Of a DNA stretch of 64,000 nucleotides, positions 1 through 8,580 are shown piece by piece. The stretch is taken from NCBI RefSeq assembly GCF_900163665.1, contig NZ_FUIA01000015.1, positions 1-64,000 on the forward strand. Reading direction: 5' to 3'. Within the stretch, counting starts at the first letter, position 1. Each line of letters opens with the position of its first letter. Under the pieces are notes generated by a model that was not told where the DNA came from, did not search any database, and saw nothing but the letters and a program-made list of their open reading frames with translations. Position numbers and translations under genes: made by a program. Origin of the DNA: Frigoribacterium sp. JB110 (GTDB taxonomy: Bacteria; Actinomycetota; Actinomycetes; Actinomycetales; Microbacteriaceae).

Positions 1-178
1 CAGGGTGGAGATCCTGGAGTGAAAATGTAGGTGGCATTGCAGCGAATACCACATGCAATCTCTGACGTCGCGACCACTCGCTAGCGGCGGCGGATATCGC
101 ACAGCCGGGAGGCTCAGATGACGTGGCAGATGCCATGGTTCTCCGGTTCAGGTCATCTTCGCGTGGTGAGATGGAGTC

Positions 179-1297
179 ATGAGCGAGGTCGAAGCGAGGG
201 CGGTTCAGAAGCACTCGCGTTCGTCCTGGGTCGGGGACTCGGTGGCCGCGCTCGTGCTGGTCGTGGTGTTCTGGGTGCCACAACTGTTGTCGGCTTCTGA
301 GGTATGGCTGACCGCCGCTGGGGTGGTGTTGGCGCTTATGGTGGCTGCTTCGGTGATGGTCCGCTGGCGGTTGCCGAGCGTCGCTCCCGTGGCCGCGCTC
401 GTTGCGACCGGCGGTGCCTGGTTTCTGCAGGTGAGTTCTGATCCAATGCTTGCTGTCGCGTGGTGCCTGTACCCGCTTGCGCTGCGTCGTGGGCGTCGGT
501 CGCCGGCTATTGGTGGTGCGGCTGTCGTCGTGATGATCTTGGTCTCGCTTACTTATGGCGCTCCGCCGTCTGCTGCGGGTGTGGATCAGCGGATCATCTT
601 CGCCGCCGTTGCGATTGGTGCGGTGTGGCTGTTGGGTCAGGCCGAAGCGAAGCGGCTGGAGGCTGTGCGGGAGTCTGCTGATCGGCGGGCTGCGTGGGAG
701 CGTGCGGTGCATCAGGCGGCGATGGCGCGTGATGTTCATGACGTGGTGGGTCATGCGCTGAGTGTGATCAGCGCGGAAGCGGAGGTTTCTCGAAGTCTTC
801 CTGGTGTCGGTGAGGCGGAGTTGAGGGAGAGCTTGGGCGATATTGAGCAACGCGCTCGCGGCGCACTGGAAGAGGTGCAGGCGCTTGTGCGTGCGCTCCG
901 GGACGGGGAGCCGGACGCGGGTAGTGCGATGCCGATTCAGCAGCTCGTGACTGCCGCGCGGGTCAGCGGGCTTGAGGTCGATACCCGGCTTGACGCGACG
1001 GGTCTGCCCGAAGCGACCTGTCGAGTGTTGTCGCGGGTGGTGCAGGAGGCGTTGAGTAATGTCGTGCGCCATGCCAATGCGGAGCGCTGCGAGGTCGCAG
1101 TCTGGCATGAGGACGAGAGCGTACGGGTGCGCGTCGATGACGATGGGGTCGGACTCTCGGCCGGGTATCAACCCGGCATGGGATTGACGGGCATGCGGGA
1201 GCGAGTGGGCGCGGTCGGTGGCTCCGTGACGGTGACGAACCGGCTGGAAGGTGGAACCCGGCTCCTGGCGACCTTGCCGCTAGGAGAGGGTGGATGA
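179..1297 (+). CDS. NarL-family sensor histidine kinase
   Basis: Membrane sensor kinase that autophosphorylates and passes phosphate to the response regulator encoded next to it. The first 150 residues or so hold several hydrophobic segments. A HisKA_3 dimerisation helix follows with the phospho-acceptor in ARDVHDVVGHAL, then an HATPase domain with an N box (SNVVRHAN) and glycine boxes (DDDGVGLS, GMGLTGMRERVG). At 372 residues it is typical of the family. Its stop overlaps the next start (ATGA). The site before the chosen ATG is weak, so the start is uncertain. The signal sensed is unknown; linkage to an ABC exporter suggests an antimicrobial or cell-envelope cue. Confidence 0.93.
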   Translation: MSEVEARAVQKHSRSSWVGDSVAALVLVVVFWVPQLLSASEVWLTAAGVVLALMVAASVMVRWRLPSVAPVAALVATGGAWFLQVSSDPMLAVAWCLYPLALRRGRRSPAIGGAAVVVMILVSLTYGAPPSAAGVDQRIIFAAVAIGAVWLLGQAEAKRLEAVRESADRRAAWERAVHQAAMARDVHDVVGHALSVISAEAEVSRSLPGVGEAELRESLGDIEQRARGALEEVQALVRALRDGEPDAGSAMPIQQLVTAARVSGLEVDTRLDATGLPEATCRVLSRVVQEALSNVVRHANAERCEVAVWHEDESVRVRVDDDGVGLSAGYQPGMGLTGMRERVGAVGGSVTVTNRLEGGTRLLATLPLGEGG

Positions 1298-1950
1298 GCG
1301 CGCCGATCACGGTTCTCCTGGCCGATGATGATGCTGACTTTCGTCGTGTCTACCGGCGTCTGTTCGACGGCACCGACGGCTTCCGCGTCGCAGGCGAGGC
1401 GGGCACCGGCGCGGATGCTCTTCGTCTGATGGCGGCGTTGCGGCCGGATGTGGCGTTGGTGGATGTGCAGATGCCGGACGGGTCGGGCCTGGACGTGGTG
1501 CGCGGTGCAGTGGGGCTTGGCACACGGATCATCATGCTCACGACGTTTGACCTGGATGAGTACGTCAGCGAGGCGCTGCGGCAGGGTGCGGCGGGATTCC
1601 TGCTCAAGAATGCTTCCGCTCAGGAGGTGCTGGCGGCGGTGCGCGCGGTGCACGCAGGGCATAGCTCCCTGGCGCCTGAGGTCACCGCTCGTCTGGTGGA
1701 TCAGTTCAGCGCCCGTCCCCGGCAGAGCCCGCACGCGTTCGCGGACACGCAGTTGAGCGACCGGGAGTTGCAGTTGATCCGCTTGATCGCCCGGGGGCAC
1801 TCGAATCAGCGGATCGCTGGCGAGCTGCATCTGAGTGTGGAGACGGTCAAGACGTATGTGAAGCGGCTGTTCCAGAAACTTGACGTGAGCGACCGCACCC
1901 AGTTGGCGGTGCTCGCTCATGAGGCCGGGCTGCTGCACGCGCCTCGCTGA
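1294..1950 (+). CDS. NarL/FixJ-family response regulator
   Basis: Cytoplasmic transcription factor paired with the upstream kinase. The receiver domain (residues 1 to about 120) has the acidic pocket LADDDAD, the phosphorylated aspartate in VALVDVQMPDG and the conserved lysine in FLLKNAS. The C-terminal LuxR-type helix-turn-helix starts at LSDRELQLI and includes SVETVKTYVKRLFQKL. Length (218 residues) is normal. It is translationally coupled to the kinase and is followed after 107 bases by the ABC exporter genes, its most likely target. An inverted repeat in that gap is a possible operator. Confidence 0.93.
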   Translation: MSAPITVLLADDDADFRRVYRRLFDGTDGFRVAGEAGTGADALRLMAALRPDVALVDVQMPDGSGLDVVRGAVGLGTRIIMLTTFDLDEYVSEALRQGAAGFLLKNASAQEVLAAVRAVHAGHSSLAPEVTARLVDQFSARPRQSPHAFADTQLSDRELQLIRLIARGHSNQRIAGELHLSVETVKTYVKRLFQKLDVSDRTQLAVLAHEAGLLHAPR

Positions 1951-1958
1951 CCCGATCT

Positions 1959-1979
1959 CCGGTAAGTGTCCACTTCCGG
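1959..1979. promoter_or_regulatory. Inverted repeat, possible response-regulator operator
   Basis: The gap between the response regulator and the ABC ATPase contains AAGTG-TC-CACTT (arms 1964-1968 and 1971-1975), flanked by CCGG on both sides. NarL/LuxR-type regulators usually bind short inverted repeats, and this lies about 80 bases upstream of the ATPase start. The role is inferred from position and symmetry only. Confidence 0.3.
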
Positions 1980-2057
1980 GGGTCACAATCGCGGGCGCTG
2001 ACACGTCACGGTGGAGGTAACCACAGAGTTGCCGACGGCCGTGAGGAGCAGTACCGC

Positions 2058-2771
2058 GTGATCGAGATATCCGACGTATCGAAGAAGTATGGTCCCAAGA
2101 CCGCCGTCGACCAGGTGACTTTCACCGCGAGGCCAGGCCGGGTGACCGGGTTTCTCGGCCCGAACGGGGCCGGGAAGTCCAGCACGTTGCGCATTCTGCT
2201 GGGTCTTGACCGGGCGACGTCGGGCACAGCTCGGATCGACGGGAAACCGTATGCCACGTTGGCGCAGCCGCTGCGCACGGTGGGTGCGATGCTCGACGGG
2301 GCATCCGCGGTGCCCGAGCGTCGCGGGGTGGACCATCTGCGGTGGATCGCGCAGTCCAATCGCATCCCGGCGCAGCGGATCGGTGAGGTCCTGGAAACGG
2401 TCGGGCTGACCGATGCGGCGAAGGTCCGGGTACGGAAGTACTCGCTCGGGATGAAGCAGCGCCTTGGGCTTGCCGCCGCCCTGTTGGGTGAGCCGCGCAT
2501 CCTTGTGCTCGATGAGCCGGTGAATGGTCTTGACCCGGAGGGCATTCGCACGATCCGCACTTTCCTGCGCCGCTACGCGGACCAGGGCAACACGGTGCTG
2601 TTGTCCAGTCACCTGATGGGTGAGACCGCGGAGACCGTGGATGACATTGTCATCATCAACAAGGGCCGGATCATCGCCGACGGCACCCTCGATGAGATCA
2701 CCGAAGGGCACGCGTCACTTGAAGACGCGTTCTTCGCGCTCACCGGCAGCGAGCCTGGGCAGAGCTGGTGA
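2058..2771 (+). CDS. BcrA/LanF-like ABC transporter ATPase
   Basis: Energises export or immunity together with the two membrane proteins that follow. It has Walker A GPNGAGKSST, signature YSLGMKQRLGLA, Walker B ILVLDEPVNGLDPEG and the switch histidine in LSSHLMGE. The 237-residue length and SLGMKQR signature are typical of bacitracin (BcrA) and lantibiotic-immunity (LanF) ATPases. GTG start with GAGGAG about eight bases upstream. Its stop overlaps the first permease start, so the three genes form a coupled operon next to a two-component system, as in antimicrobial peptide detoxification loci. The substrate is not known. Confidence 0.9.
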   Translation: MIEISDVSKKYGPKTAVDQVTFTARPGRVTGFLGPNGAGKSSTLRILLGLDRATSGTARIDGKPYATLAQPLRTVGAMLDGASAVPERRGVDHLRWIAQSNRIPAQRIGEVLETVGLTDAAKVRVRKYSLGMKQRLGLAAALLGEPRILVLDEPVNGLDPEGIRTIRTFLRRYADQGNTVLLSSHLMGETAETVDDIVIINKGRIIADGTLDEITEGHASLEDAFFALTGSEPGQSW

Positions 2772-3574
2772 GCGGAATGTTCAGCGTCATCCGCTCCGAG
2801 TTCACTAAGTTCCTCACCCTCCCTGGTGTCTGGCTGGTCACCGGCGTCATCGTGCTGCTGTTCATCTACATGCAGCAGAGCCTCCACGCCGATCACGTCA
2901 GCATGATTGCGAACGTGCGCCCTGACGGGACCGCCGATATCGGCCTGGGTGTCGTGGAGGTCGCTTCGCAGATACGCGGTTCGATCGGCACGGCCGTGAT
3001 GAACGCCGGGCTGCTGCTTCCCGTGCTCGGCGCGGTCATCGCCGGTTCCGAGTTCAAGGCCGGGCAGCTCGGGCTGAGCCTGGTCGCGGTGCCGAACCGT
3101 ACCCGGTTCGTGCTCAGCAAGGTGTTCGCCGTGGGCCTGTATGCGGCGGGCCTCGCCATCGTGTTCATCGCCGCCGCCCTGGTGCTGATGTACCTCGCGG
3201 TCAAGGACTGGGACCCCGATGTGCTGTGGAGTGCGCAGACGTTGCAGGAAGCAGGGCGCGTGCTCCTGTACATGGTGACGATCACGCTCACCGGAGCCGC
3301 GATCACTCTCGTCACACGGCGGACGCTCTCCGGGATCATCGTGTCCATCGTGCTCATCACCCTGACCTTCGCGCAGGTCGTTGCGCTGATCGCCCCCGCC
3401 GTTGATGCGTTCCTTCCGTTGAGCGCCGCCCGCAACCTCATGTTCCAAGACGCCGCGATTCTCCCGGTGCCACTGACTGGAACCGAACTACAGGGCGCGC
3501 TCGTCCTCACCGGCTGGGCCGCCATCACCTCGGTGGTCGCGCTGGTCCTGATCCGGCGGAGGGATGCCCGATGA
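2768..3574 (+). CDS. ABC-2 type permease, first subunit (LanE/G-like)
   Basis: About six hydrophobic segments across 268 residues, beginning after an N-terminal amphipathic stretch (RSEFTKFLTLPGVW) typical of ABC-2 permeases that pair with BcrA-like ATPases. The GTG start overlaps the ATPase stop, and its own stop overlaps the next start. It probably forms half of the membrane channel of the exporter. The second permease differs enough for a heteromeric complex rather than a recent duplicate. The LanE/LanG labels come from gene order, not from a substrate signature. Confidence 0.85.
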   Translation: MSGMFSVIRSEFTKFLTLPGVWLVTGVIVLLFIYMQQSLHADHVSMIANVRPDGTADIGLGVVEVASQIRGSIGTAVMNAGLLLPVLGAVIAGSEFKAGQLGLSLVAVPNRTRFVLSKVFAVGLYAAGLAIVFIAAALVLMYLAVKDWDPDVLWSAQTLQEAGRVLLYMVTITLTGAAITLVTRRTLSGIIVSIVLITLTFAQVVALIAPAVDAFLPLSAARNLMFQDAAILPVPLTGTELQGALVLTGWAAITSVVALVLIRRRDAR

Positions 3575-4323
3575 GCGCGAAGGTCCTCTCTGCCGATCCC
3601 GTGATTCGTCGTCGTGACGTGATCGGTTCGGAGATCACGAAGATCATCACCCACCCCGCAACCGTCATAATGCTCGCCATCACGCTCGTCGTGAACCTCT
3701 TCCTGGCAGTCATCGACGCATCCGGGCTGATCTTCTACACCGGGGCAGGCCCGGCGCGGCTGTCCTCGTTCGGCATGGTGATGCTTGCACCGCTCTACGC
3801 ATTCCTCGTCATCCCGGTCTGGGCAGCCGCAACCGAACACCACGGCGGACAGCTCCGCATGAGTCTCACCGCCACGCCACGTCGCGGAACTTTCGCGCCC
3901 GCAAAACTGACCGCGACGACCACCGTGTGCCTCGCAGCCGCTGTCATCGCGATCGTCCCGGCGCGTCTCGTCATCGGAATCGCGTCCGGCCTGGACCCGG
4001 CCGAGCTCGCGCTGAACTGCGTGCAATGGGTGGCGGTGTATGTGCTGATGTCGCTCATCGCCTTCGGGCTCGCGGGAGTCCTCCGAAACACCATTGCGCC
4101 CTTGGCGATCATGATCGCCCTGCCCGTCGTGGTCGCCACTGGCATCCTGCAATGGCCCGACGGCATCCGCTTCCTCCCCGACCAGGCCAGCCTCAGCCTC
4201 GTCGGAACACCCGGTTACGACGTCACCGAACTCCCGCCCGTGATCGCCGCGGGTGTGCTCGTCGGTTGGGCTGTGCTCTCGGTCGTCGCCTACACGATCG
4301 CGCTACTCCGCCGCGATGCCTGA
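3571..4323 (+). CDS. ABC-2 type permease, second subunit (LanE/G-like)
   Basis: 250 residues with roughly six transmembrane segments and an N-terminal RRDVIGSEITKIITHP stretch resembling that of the first permease. It starts inside the stop of the preceding gene (ATGA), so the two are likely made together. It is presumed to pair with the first permease and the ATPase to move a hydrophobic peptide or drug out of the membrane. The 29-residue membrane peptide begins 49 bases downstream. Confidence 0.85.
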   Translation: MSAKVLSADPVIRRRDVIGSEITKIITHPATVIMLAITLVVNLFLAVIDASGLIFYTGAGPARLSSFGMVMLAPLYAFLVIPVWAAATEHHGGQLRMSLTATPRRGTFAPAKLTATTTVCLAAAVIAIVPARLVIGIASGLDPAELALNCVQWVAVYVLMSLIAFGLAGVLRNTIAPLAIMIALPVVVATGILQWPDGIRFLPDQASLSLVGTPGYDVTELPPVIAAGVLVGWAVLSVVAYTIALLRRDA

Positions 4324-4372
4324 CCTCATGAAACCCGCACCACGCCGAACCACCTGGAAGGAACCCCGCACC

Positions 4373-4462
4373 ATGCAGAAGAAGCGCAGTACCATCATCT
4401 GGATCATCGTCGGCGCAGTCGTCGTCCTCGCCGCAATCGCATTCCTCGCCCTCGGCAGCTAG
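4373..4462 (+). CDS. 29-residue single-span membrane peptide
   Basis: A tiny ORF with a strong ribosome binding site (GGAAGGAA, nine bases before the ATG). The product has a basic head (MQKKRS), then one long hydrophobic segment of about 20 residues and a short GS tail. It follows the exporter permeases in the same direction. It could be an accessory subunit or immunity peptide of the transporter, a regulator of the histidine kinase, or a membrane-active toxin; the sequence does not decide. The clean binding site and the composition support that it is translated. Confidence 0.6.
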   Translation: MQKKRSTIIWIIVGAVVVLAAIAFLALGS

Positions 4463-4475
4463 AAGCGGCGAGAAC

Positions 4476-4787
4476 ATGCCACCCAGAGTGCTACTGATCG
4501 CAACGTGCGCTGCGCTTAGTGCACTCGCGATCGGAGTCATACTGTTGCGCCGTGCTCGTGCTCAGCAGCAGAGGTTCAGGCACGAGGAGCGGATCGCAGA
4601 CGCCCTTGGCGCGGTCCTCCTGGCTGCCCGCGCGCACCTACCAGAGGCTGTCTCGGAGATACAACGCCGGGAAGCAATGGCGGCCATCGAGGTCACTGCG
4701 AGCGACGCGGTGGTAGCTATCAGGCAAGAGATTGCACGAGAAGCGCCCGCAAGCCCGATGGTTGTACCGGCCGAGATGCCCCGCTGA
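4476..4787 (+). CDS. Small membrane-anchored protein of unknown function
   Basis: 103 residues with one N-terminal hydrophobic segment (about residues 5-24), a basic RRARAQQQR stretch just after it, and a helical, alanine- and charge-rich remainder. I do not recognise a family. It lies 13 bases after the 29-residue peptide in the same direction and may be the last gene of the exporter operon. The binding site is weak, so the start and the gene itself are less certain than its neighbours. Confidence 0.5.
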   Translation: MPPRVLLIATCAALSALAIGVILLRRARAQQQRFRHEERIADALGAVLLAARAHLPEAVSEIQRREAMAAIEVTASDAVVAIRQEIAREAPASPMVVPAEMPR

Positions 4788-4815
4788 GACCTTTTGTTGG
4801 TCTCGCTGTAGCGCA

Positions 4816-5662
4816 ATGGATTCGGACCGTTCAACGATGGAAGGGCTGCGTGACCGTGTTCCGTTTCGGGTGTGCCGAGTACTTCACGATGCAGTAGTGA
4901 ATCCAGTCGCCTTGCCCCTAACGAAAGTCTTGGTAGTCACGGCTGGCTGGACGAACCTGACTCATCGAGGACGCTCCGTCTCGCTCGCAGAAGGAGACGG
5001 AGCGGTGCCGCCGACAGGAGCACTTGTCGGAGGTGAGCCTTTGACCGAGGTCGAAACGGTTACTCTCTACGTTGATCCCGAGTTTCTGCAACAACAGATT
5101 GCTTGGGCACGACTGTCAACGCCGATAGCGAGTACGTTCAACGCGGCCGCTCAAGGGGCGGGCCAGATTCTCGCTCTTCGCCCGTCACCTGCGGAACGTC
5201 GAGCGATTACCTCACAAGCGCGTGCGATCGCGAATCACGACAGTTCAGCGGGGGTTCACGCTTCGGGGCGCTTCGCTGCGATTCCTGGACAGGCTAACCG
5301 GTGTGGTCACACCGACGGCTTTGGCGATTCCGAGGAGAGAGGTTCGGGTGATCGTCGCCGCGTTCCGACGCGACCTTGCGCGACCCTGGTCAATGGCGAG
5401 GCTGAGTCGTCAAGCGAACCTCTCTACCTCGCAGCTCACGCGCGCATTCAACTCAGCGTACGGTGTGTCACCGATGCGGTTACTGGCGCGACTTCGCGTA
5501 GAAGGGCTCGCCGAACTGCTCCAGACGACGAACTGGACCGTTCAAGAGTGCGCTGCGGCTGTCGGCTGGCATGATGCGGACCACGCGGCAAAGATGATGA
5601 AGCACATCTACGGCATCACTCCGAGCGAGTTCCGAAAAGCGGCACGTTCATCGCCCTGGTGA
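4816..5662 (+). pseudogene. AraC-family regulator broken by a frameshift
   Basis: The N-terminal cupin-like half reads from ATG 4816 (MDSDRSTMEGLRDRV) to about 5240 in one frame. The C-terminal double helix-turn-helix (ARPWSMARLSRQANLSTSQL to GITPSEFRKA) continues in the next frame to 5662. Both halves align by eye with the intact AraC protein at 24800-25768, so this is a shifted paralogue rather than two genes. The shift lies between about 5215 and 5270 and is consistent with one inserted base or two deleted ones. The C-terminal part could in theory be made alone from ATG 5222. A sequencing error cannot be excluded. Confidence 0.75.
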
Positions 5663-5683
5663 ATGTCGATGTCTGCTACTTCT

Positions 5684-6055
5684 TCATGCTCCGATGCTCG
5701 CGTAACTCGCGGAATTCATTGCGTTGCTCTGTCGTCGCACGCGGCGGCGCTCGGTGGCCTCGTGGGCAACGGCGCGGATGAGCAGGGCCACACTGGCCGG
5801 GCCTATGACGATGAGCTTGAGGGCGTTCCAGCAGCACAGGAGTGCAAGCAGGTGGAGCCAGCCGGGGCCGCCGTGTTCGATGAGGCTGCGGAAGTAGGTC
5901 GCGGCGAGGAGGTATGGGGCGGCGAGGAGCATCGCGGGGATGCCCCATTTGAGGCCGCGGCGGGTGCGGATCGCGTCGAGGGCGATGTTGGTGGGCATGT
6001 ACCGGCGCAGGTAGTACCGGATGCGGGTGCTCAGTGCCCAGAGCAGTCGGATCAT
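5684..6055 (-). CDS. Small conserved membrane protein, function unknown
   Basis: 123 residues from the ATG at 6055 (MIRLLWALSTRIRYYLRRYM). A basic N-terminus is followed by a hydrophobic hairpin (GIPAMLLAAPYLLAATY) and a second hydrophobic stretch (LLALLCCWNALKLIVIGPA), then a basic tail ending near residue 115. From memory, short proteins of this type occur on actinobacterial mobile elements and are sometimes labelled sulfate permease; nothing here supports transport. It is convergent with the broken AraC gene and divergent from the DprA-like gene. Confidence 0.65.
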   Translation of the reverse strand: MIRLLWALSTRIRYYLRRYMPTNIALDAIRTRRGLKWGIPAMLLAAPYLLAATYFRSLIEHGGPGWLHLLALLCCWNALKLIVIGPASVALLIRAVAHEATERRRVRRQSNAMNSASYASIGA

Positions 6056-6265
6056 GGTCGGGCCTCTCATCAAGACGTGTTGCTCCGTCGAGGAGGCAGA
6101 AACATGATGAGTGGCCCCGAAGGGACTGTCCCGGAGGACCCGCAGAGAGTGGAAACGCTGCCTCTCGTTCAGGATACGCCGTTGCCCGGACATTTGTAAG
6201 AGGTGCGCCGCTGGTCACCGATCCTGGTGGCGCACCTGCCTGGCACATATTGATGGGAGCCCGGC

Positions 6266-7261
6266 ATGGTCACGATCACTTCTCTCGCCAAGGACGAGCG
6301 TTCCGCGCGGATCGTTCTGGCCTCGACGCTGGAACCGGACGACGCGCTGACGGGGAGGCTGATCGCCGCTGTCGGCGCTGTCGAGACGGTCCGGTTGCTG
6401 TCGACCGCGGCCCCGTTGCCGACATCGGTTGATGCGGTCGAGGGCGGGCTGTGGCGGCAGAAGGCCGCGCCGCGTCTGGATGCCCGATTGGTCGAACGAG
6501 TCGTTGCCGATACGGATCGACTCGGGCTGGGTGTTCTTATCCCCGAGGACCATGATTGGCCGAGCGGGCTGGACGATCTCGGCGATCGCGCGCCGACCGC
6601 GCTTTGGGTGCGCGGGGCAACCTCCCTGCTTGCGGGAGACCTACGGGACCGTGTGACGATCACGGGCGCCCGTGCGGCGACCGGTTACGGCGAGCATGTT
6701 ACTTCCGAGCTCGCCGCAGCGCAGGCCGCGGCAGAGCGCGTGATCGTATCCGGCGGCGCTTACGGCATCGACCGTACCGCCCACGCTTCAGCGTTGTCGG
6801 TCGGCGGGCAGACCGTCGCGGTGCTTGCGGGCGGGCTTGACCGTCTGTACCCAGCCGGGAATCAGGAACTGCTGGGACGGGTAGGGGACGTGGGACTGCT
6901 GGTGGGGGAGATGGCTCCAGGCTCGGCACCGACTCGGTGGAGGTTCCTTGCTCGTAGCCGTATCCTCGCGGCTGTCTCGGCTGCGACCGTGATTGTGGAG
7001 GCCGGGTACCGGTCCGGGGCGCTGACTGTCGTCGCCCGTGCGGCTCAGCTCGGTCGCCCGATCGGCGCGGTTCCTGGGCCGGTCACCAGTGCCGCCAGCG
7101 GGGGCACTCACCGCATTCTCCGTGAACGAATCGCGTCGCTCGTGACGGATTCCACGGACCTTAGCGCCCTGATCGAACCGCCCGCCCGCGACCAGGGCCG
7201 AGCGTTCGACCGCGACGCTGGCATGGCGCGCTCCGTGCCGCTGCCCGGCCGCACCTTGTAG
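6266..7261 (+). CDS. DprA/Smf-like DNA-processing protein
   Basis: DprA proteins bind single-stranded DNA and load RecA in natural transformation. This 331-residue protein has a helical N-terminal part and the Rossmann-like DprA domain with VTITGARAATGYGEHV, then IVSGGAYGIDRTAHASAL and later RSGALTVVARAAQLGRPIGAVPG. GGGAG lies about eight bases before the ATG. It sits on the ICE, not with chromosomal topA or competence genes, so it probably protects or processes incoming single strands during conjugation, or acts in defence. A rho-independent terminator follows at once. Confidence 0.88.
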   Translation: MVTITSLAKDERSARIVLASTLEPDDALTGRLIAAVGAVETVRLLSTAAPLPTSVDAVEGGLWRQKAAPRLDARLVERVVADTDRLGLGVLIPEDHDWPSGLDDLGDRAPTALWVRGATSLLAGDLRDRVTITGARAATGYGEHVTSELAAAQAAAERVIVSGGAYGIDRTAHASALSVGGQTVAVLAGGLDRLYPAGNQELLGRVGDVGLLVGEMAPGSAPTRWRFLARSRILAAVSAATVIVEAGYRSGALTVVARAAQLGRPIGAVPGPVTSAASGGTHRILRERIASLVTDSTDLSALIEPPARDQGRAFDRDAGMARSVPLPGRTL

Positions 7262-7269
7262 CAACACTG

Positions 7270-7291
7270 CTCCGGCTGGGCCGGAGTTTGT
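7270..7291 (+). terminator. Rho-independent terminator after the dprA-like gene
   Basis: CTCCGGC (7270-7276) and GCCGGAG (7280-7286) form a seven-pair stem with a three-base loop, followed by TTTGT. It lies nine bases after the stop codon and separates this transcript from the AlbA-domain gene. Confidence 0.7.
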
Positions 7292-7316
7292 CGGCACTGT
7301 TCTCTACTCTGGGAGT

Positions 7317-8567
7317 ATGGCTTTTACCGCTCTGCATCGCGTCCTCGGGGTCGCTCCGGGGCCCGTGACAGATGAGCTGCTGGATGCCGCGGTGACTGCC
7401 GGGGCGGTGGAGACGAACGATCTGGATTGGAAGTCGGAGCTGCCGCCAGCGAAAGGACTGCCGCAGACCGATTTCCCCAAGGATGTCGCGGCAATGGCGA
7501 ACAGCGGCGGCGGTGTCATCGTCTACGGTGTGCGCGAATCTCAGAAGGCCGCCGTCAGCCGGGTCGATGTCGGGGAGTTCGATGAAGCCTACGAACGGTC
7601 GCTGCGGTCAGCGGCGATCACCGCTATCTCGCCGCCGGTGTTCGGACTGGTCGTGCATCGCCTCGGCGCGGAGGGCAACCGCGCGGTTGTGGTAGAGGTG
7701 CCAGCCAGCGTTGACGGGCCGCACTTAATCTACCGCAACGACTACTTCGGTGCGCCCGTACGCAACGACGCCGACACGGTGTGGATGAAAGAACGCCAGA
7801 TCGAGGCCATGTACCGGGCACGCTTCGATGAACGCCGCCACGCCACCGAAGCGCTCGACGCCCTTTTCACCGAGGCCGCCGGCGGCCGCAACACGCACGA
7901 GCGGGCCTGGCTGATCGCCGTCGCCCACCCTCGCGCGCCTCGGCTCAGTGAACGGTTGACTCGCGATCAGGCGCGCGACGTGCTCACCAAGGCAAAGAGC
8001 ATGGGCGAGTTCTACGCGGGCAAGGGCGGTGTGCATCCGCTGGACAACGTCGAGCACTACAACCCCCGGCCAGGACTGCGCCGCTGGATCGCCGTCAACA
8101 CCACCACCGACCGCTCCATCTGGCGAGAGGCATGGGCGGGAATCCACCATGACGGGTCGGTCACCGTCGCGGCAGCAGTCGGCGGGCACCGGATGAGCAG
8201 CGACGGGCATTTCGAGGGCTTCCAGGTGCAGTCCGCAGCGATCGAGTGCGGTATCGCCGACCTGATGGGACTTGTCCGCGCGACCGCTGAGGCGACCGGC
8301 AACGACGAGTACGAGGTGCGCGTCGGGATCGAATGGGCTGGCAAAGCACCGTTGAGCATCCTGACCATTGACAACTTCGGGCAGACCTTCGACGGCGTCT
8401 CCACACCGCTGCATCACTACACGCCGGTCGAGACGAGCGTGAACGCGATCGAGGCGCCGCTTGACTACTACTGGCATGTTCACGACCTTGCCCAAGACTG
8501 TGTGAACCAGGGCGGCGTATCGAACGTCCGCATGATCCACCCACCCGACCGCGACGACCCGCAGTAA
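7317..8567 (+). CDS. AlbA_2/Schlafen-type putative nucleic-acid-binding protein
   Basis: 416 residues. The N-terminal third matches the AlbA_2 (bacterial Schlafen) pattern: ETNDLDWKSEL, then FPKDVAAMANSGGGVIVYGV. The rest is a long alpha/beta region with no family I recognise. AlbA_2 domains occur in transcription regulators and in anti-phage defence proteins. A TACTCT hexamer ends six bases before the ATG and there is no good ribosome binding site, so the transcript may be leaderless. It is convergent with the relaxase, only 13 bases from that stop. A defence or regulatory role is inferred. Confidence 0.8.
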   Translation: MAFTALHRVLGVAPGPVTDELLDAAVTAGAVETNDLDWKSELPPAKGLPQTDFPKDVAAMANSGGGVIVYGVRESQKAAVSRVDVGEFDEAYERSLRSAAITAISPPVFGLVVHRLGAEGNRAVVVEVPASVDGPHLIYRNDYFGAPVRNDADTVWMKERQIEAMYRARFDERRHATEALDALFTEAAGGRNTHERAWLIAVAHPRAPRLSERLTRDQARDVLTKAKSMGEFYAGKGGVHPLDNVEHYNPRPGLRRWIAVNTTTDRSIWREAWAGIHHDGSVTVAAAVGGHRMSSDGHFEGFQVQSAAIECGIADLMGLVRATAEATGNDEYEVRVGIEWAGKAPLSILTIDNFGQTFDGVSTPLHHYTPVETSVNAIEAPLDYYWHVHDLAQDCVNQGGVSNVRMIHPPDRDDPQ

Positions 8568-8580
8568 CCGACCACGTCCG

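Noticed and set aside
1..178. The possible left end (attL) of the element
   Set aside because: No tadA 5' half and no second copy of the junction sequence can be seen here. The left end must be outside the window or is not recognisable.
118..300. A 60-residue frame before and across the kinase start
   Set aside because: It overlaps the histidine kinase gene in another frame, lacks a ribosome binding site and has no recognisable features.
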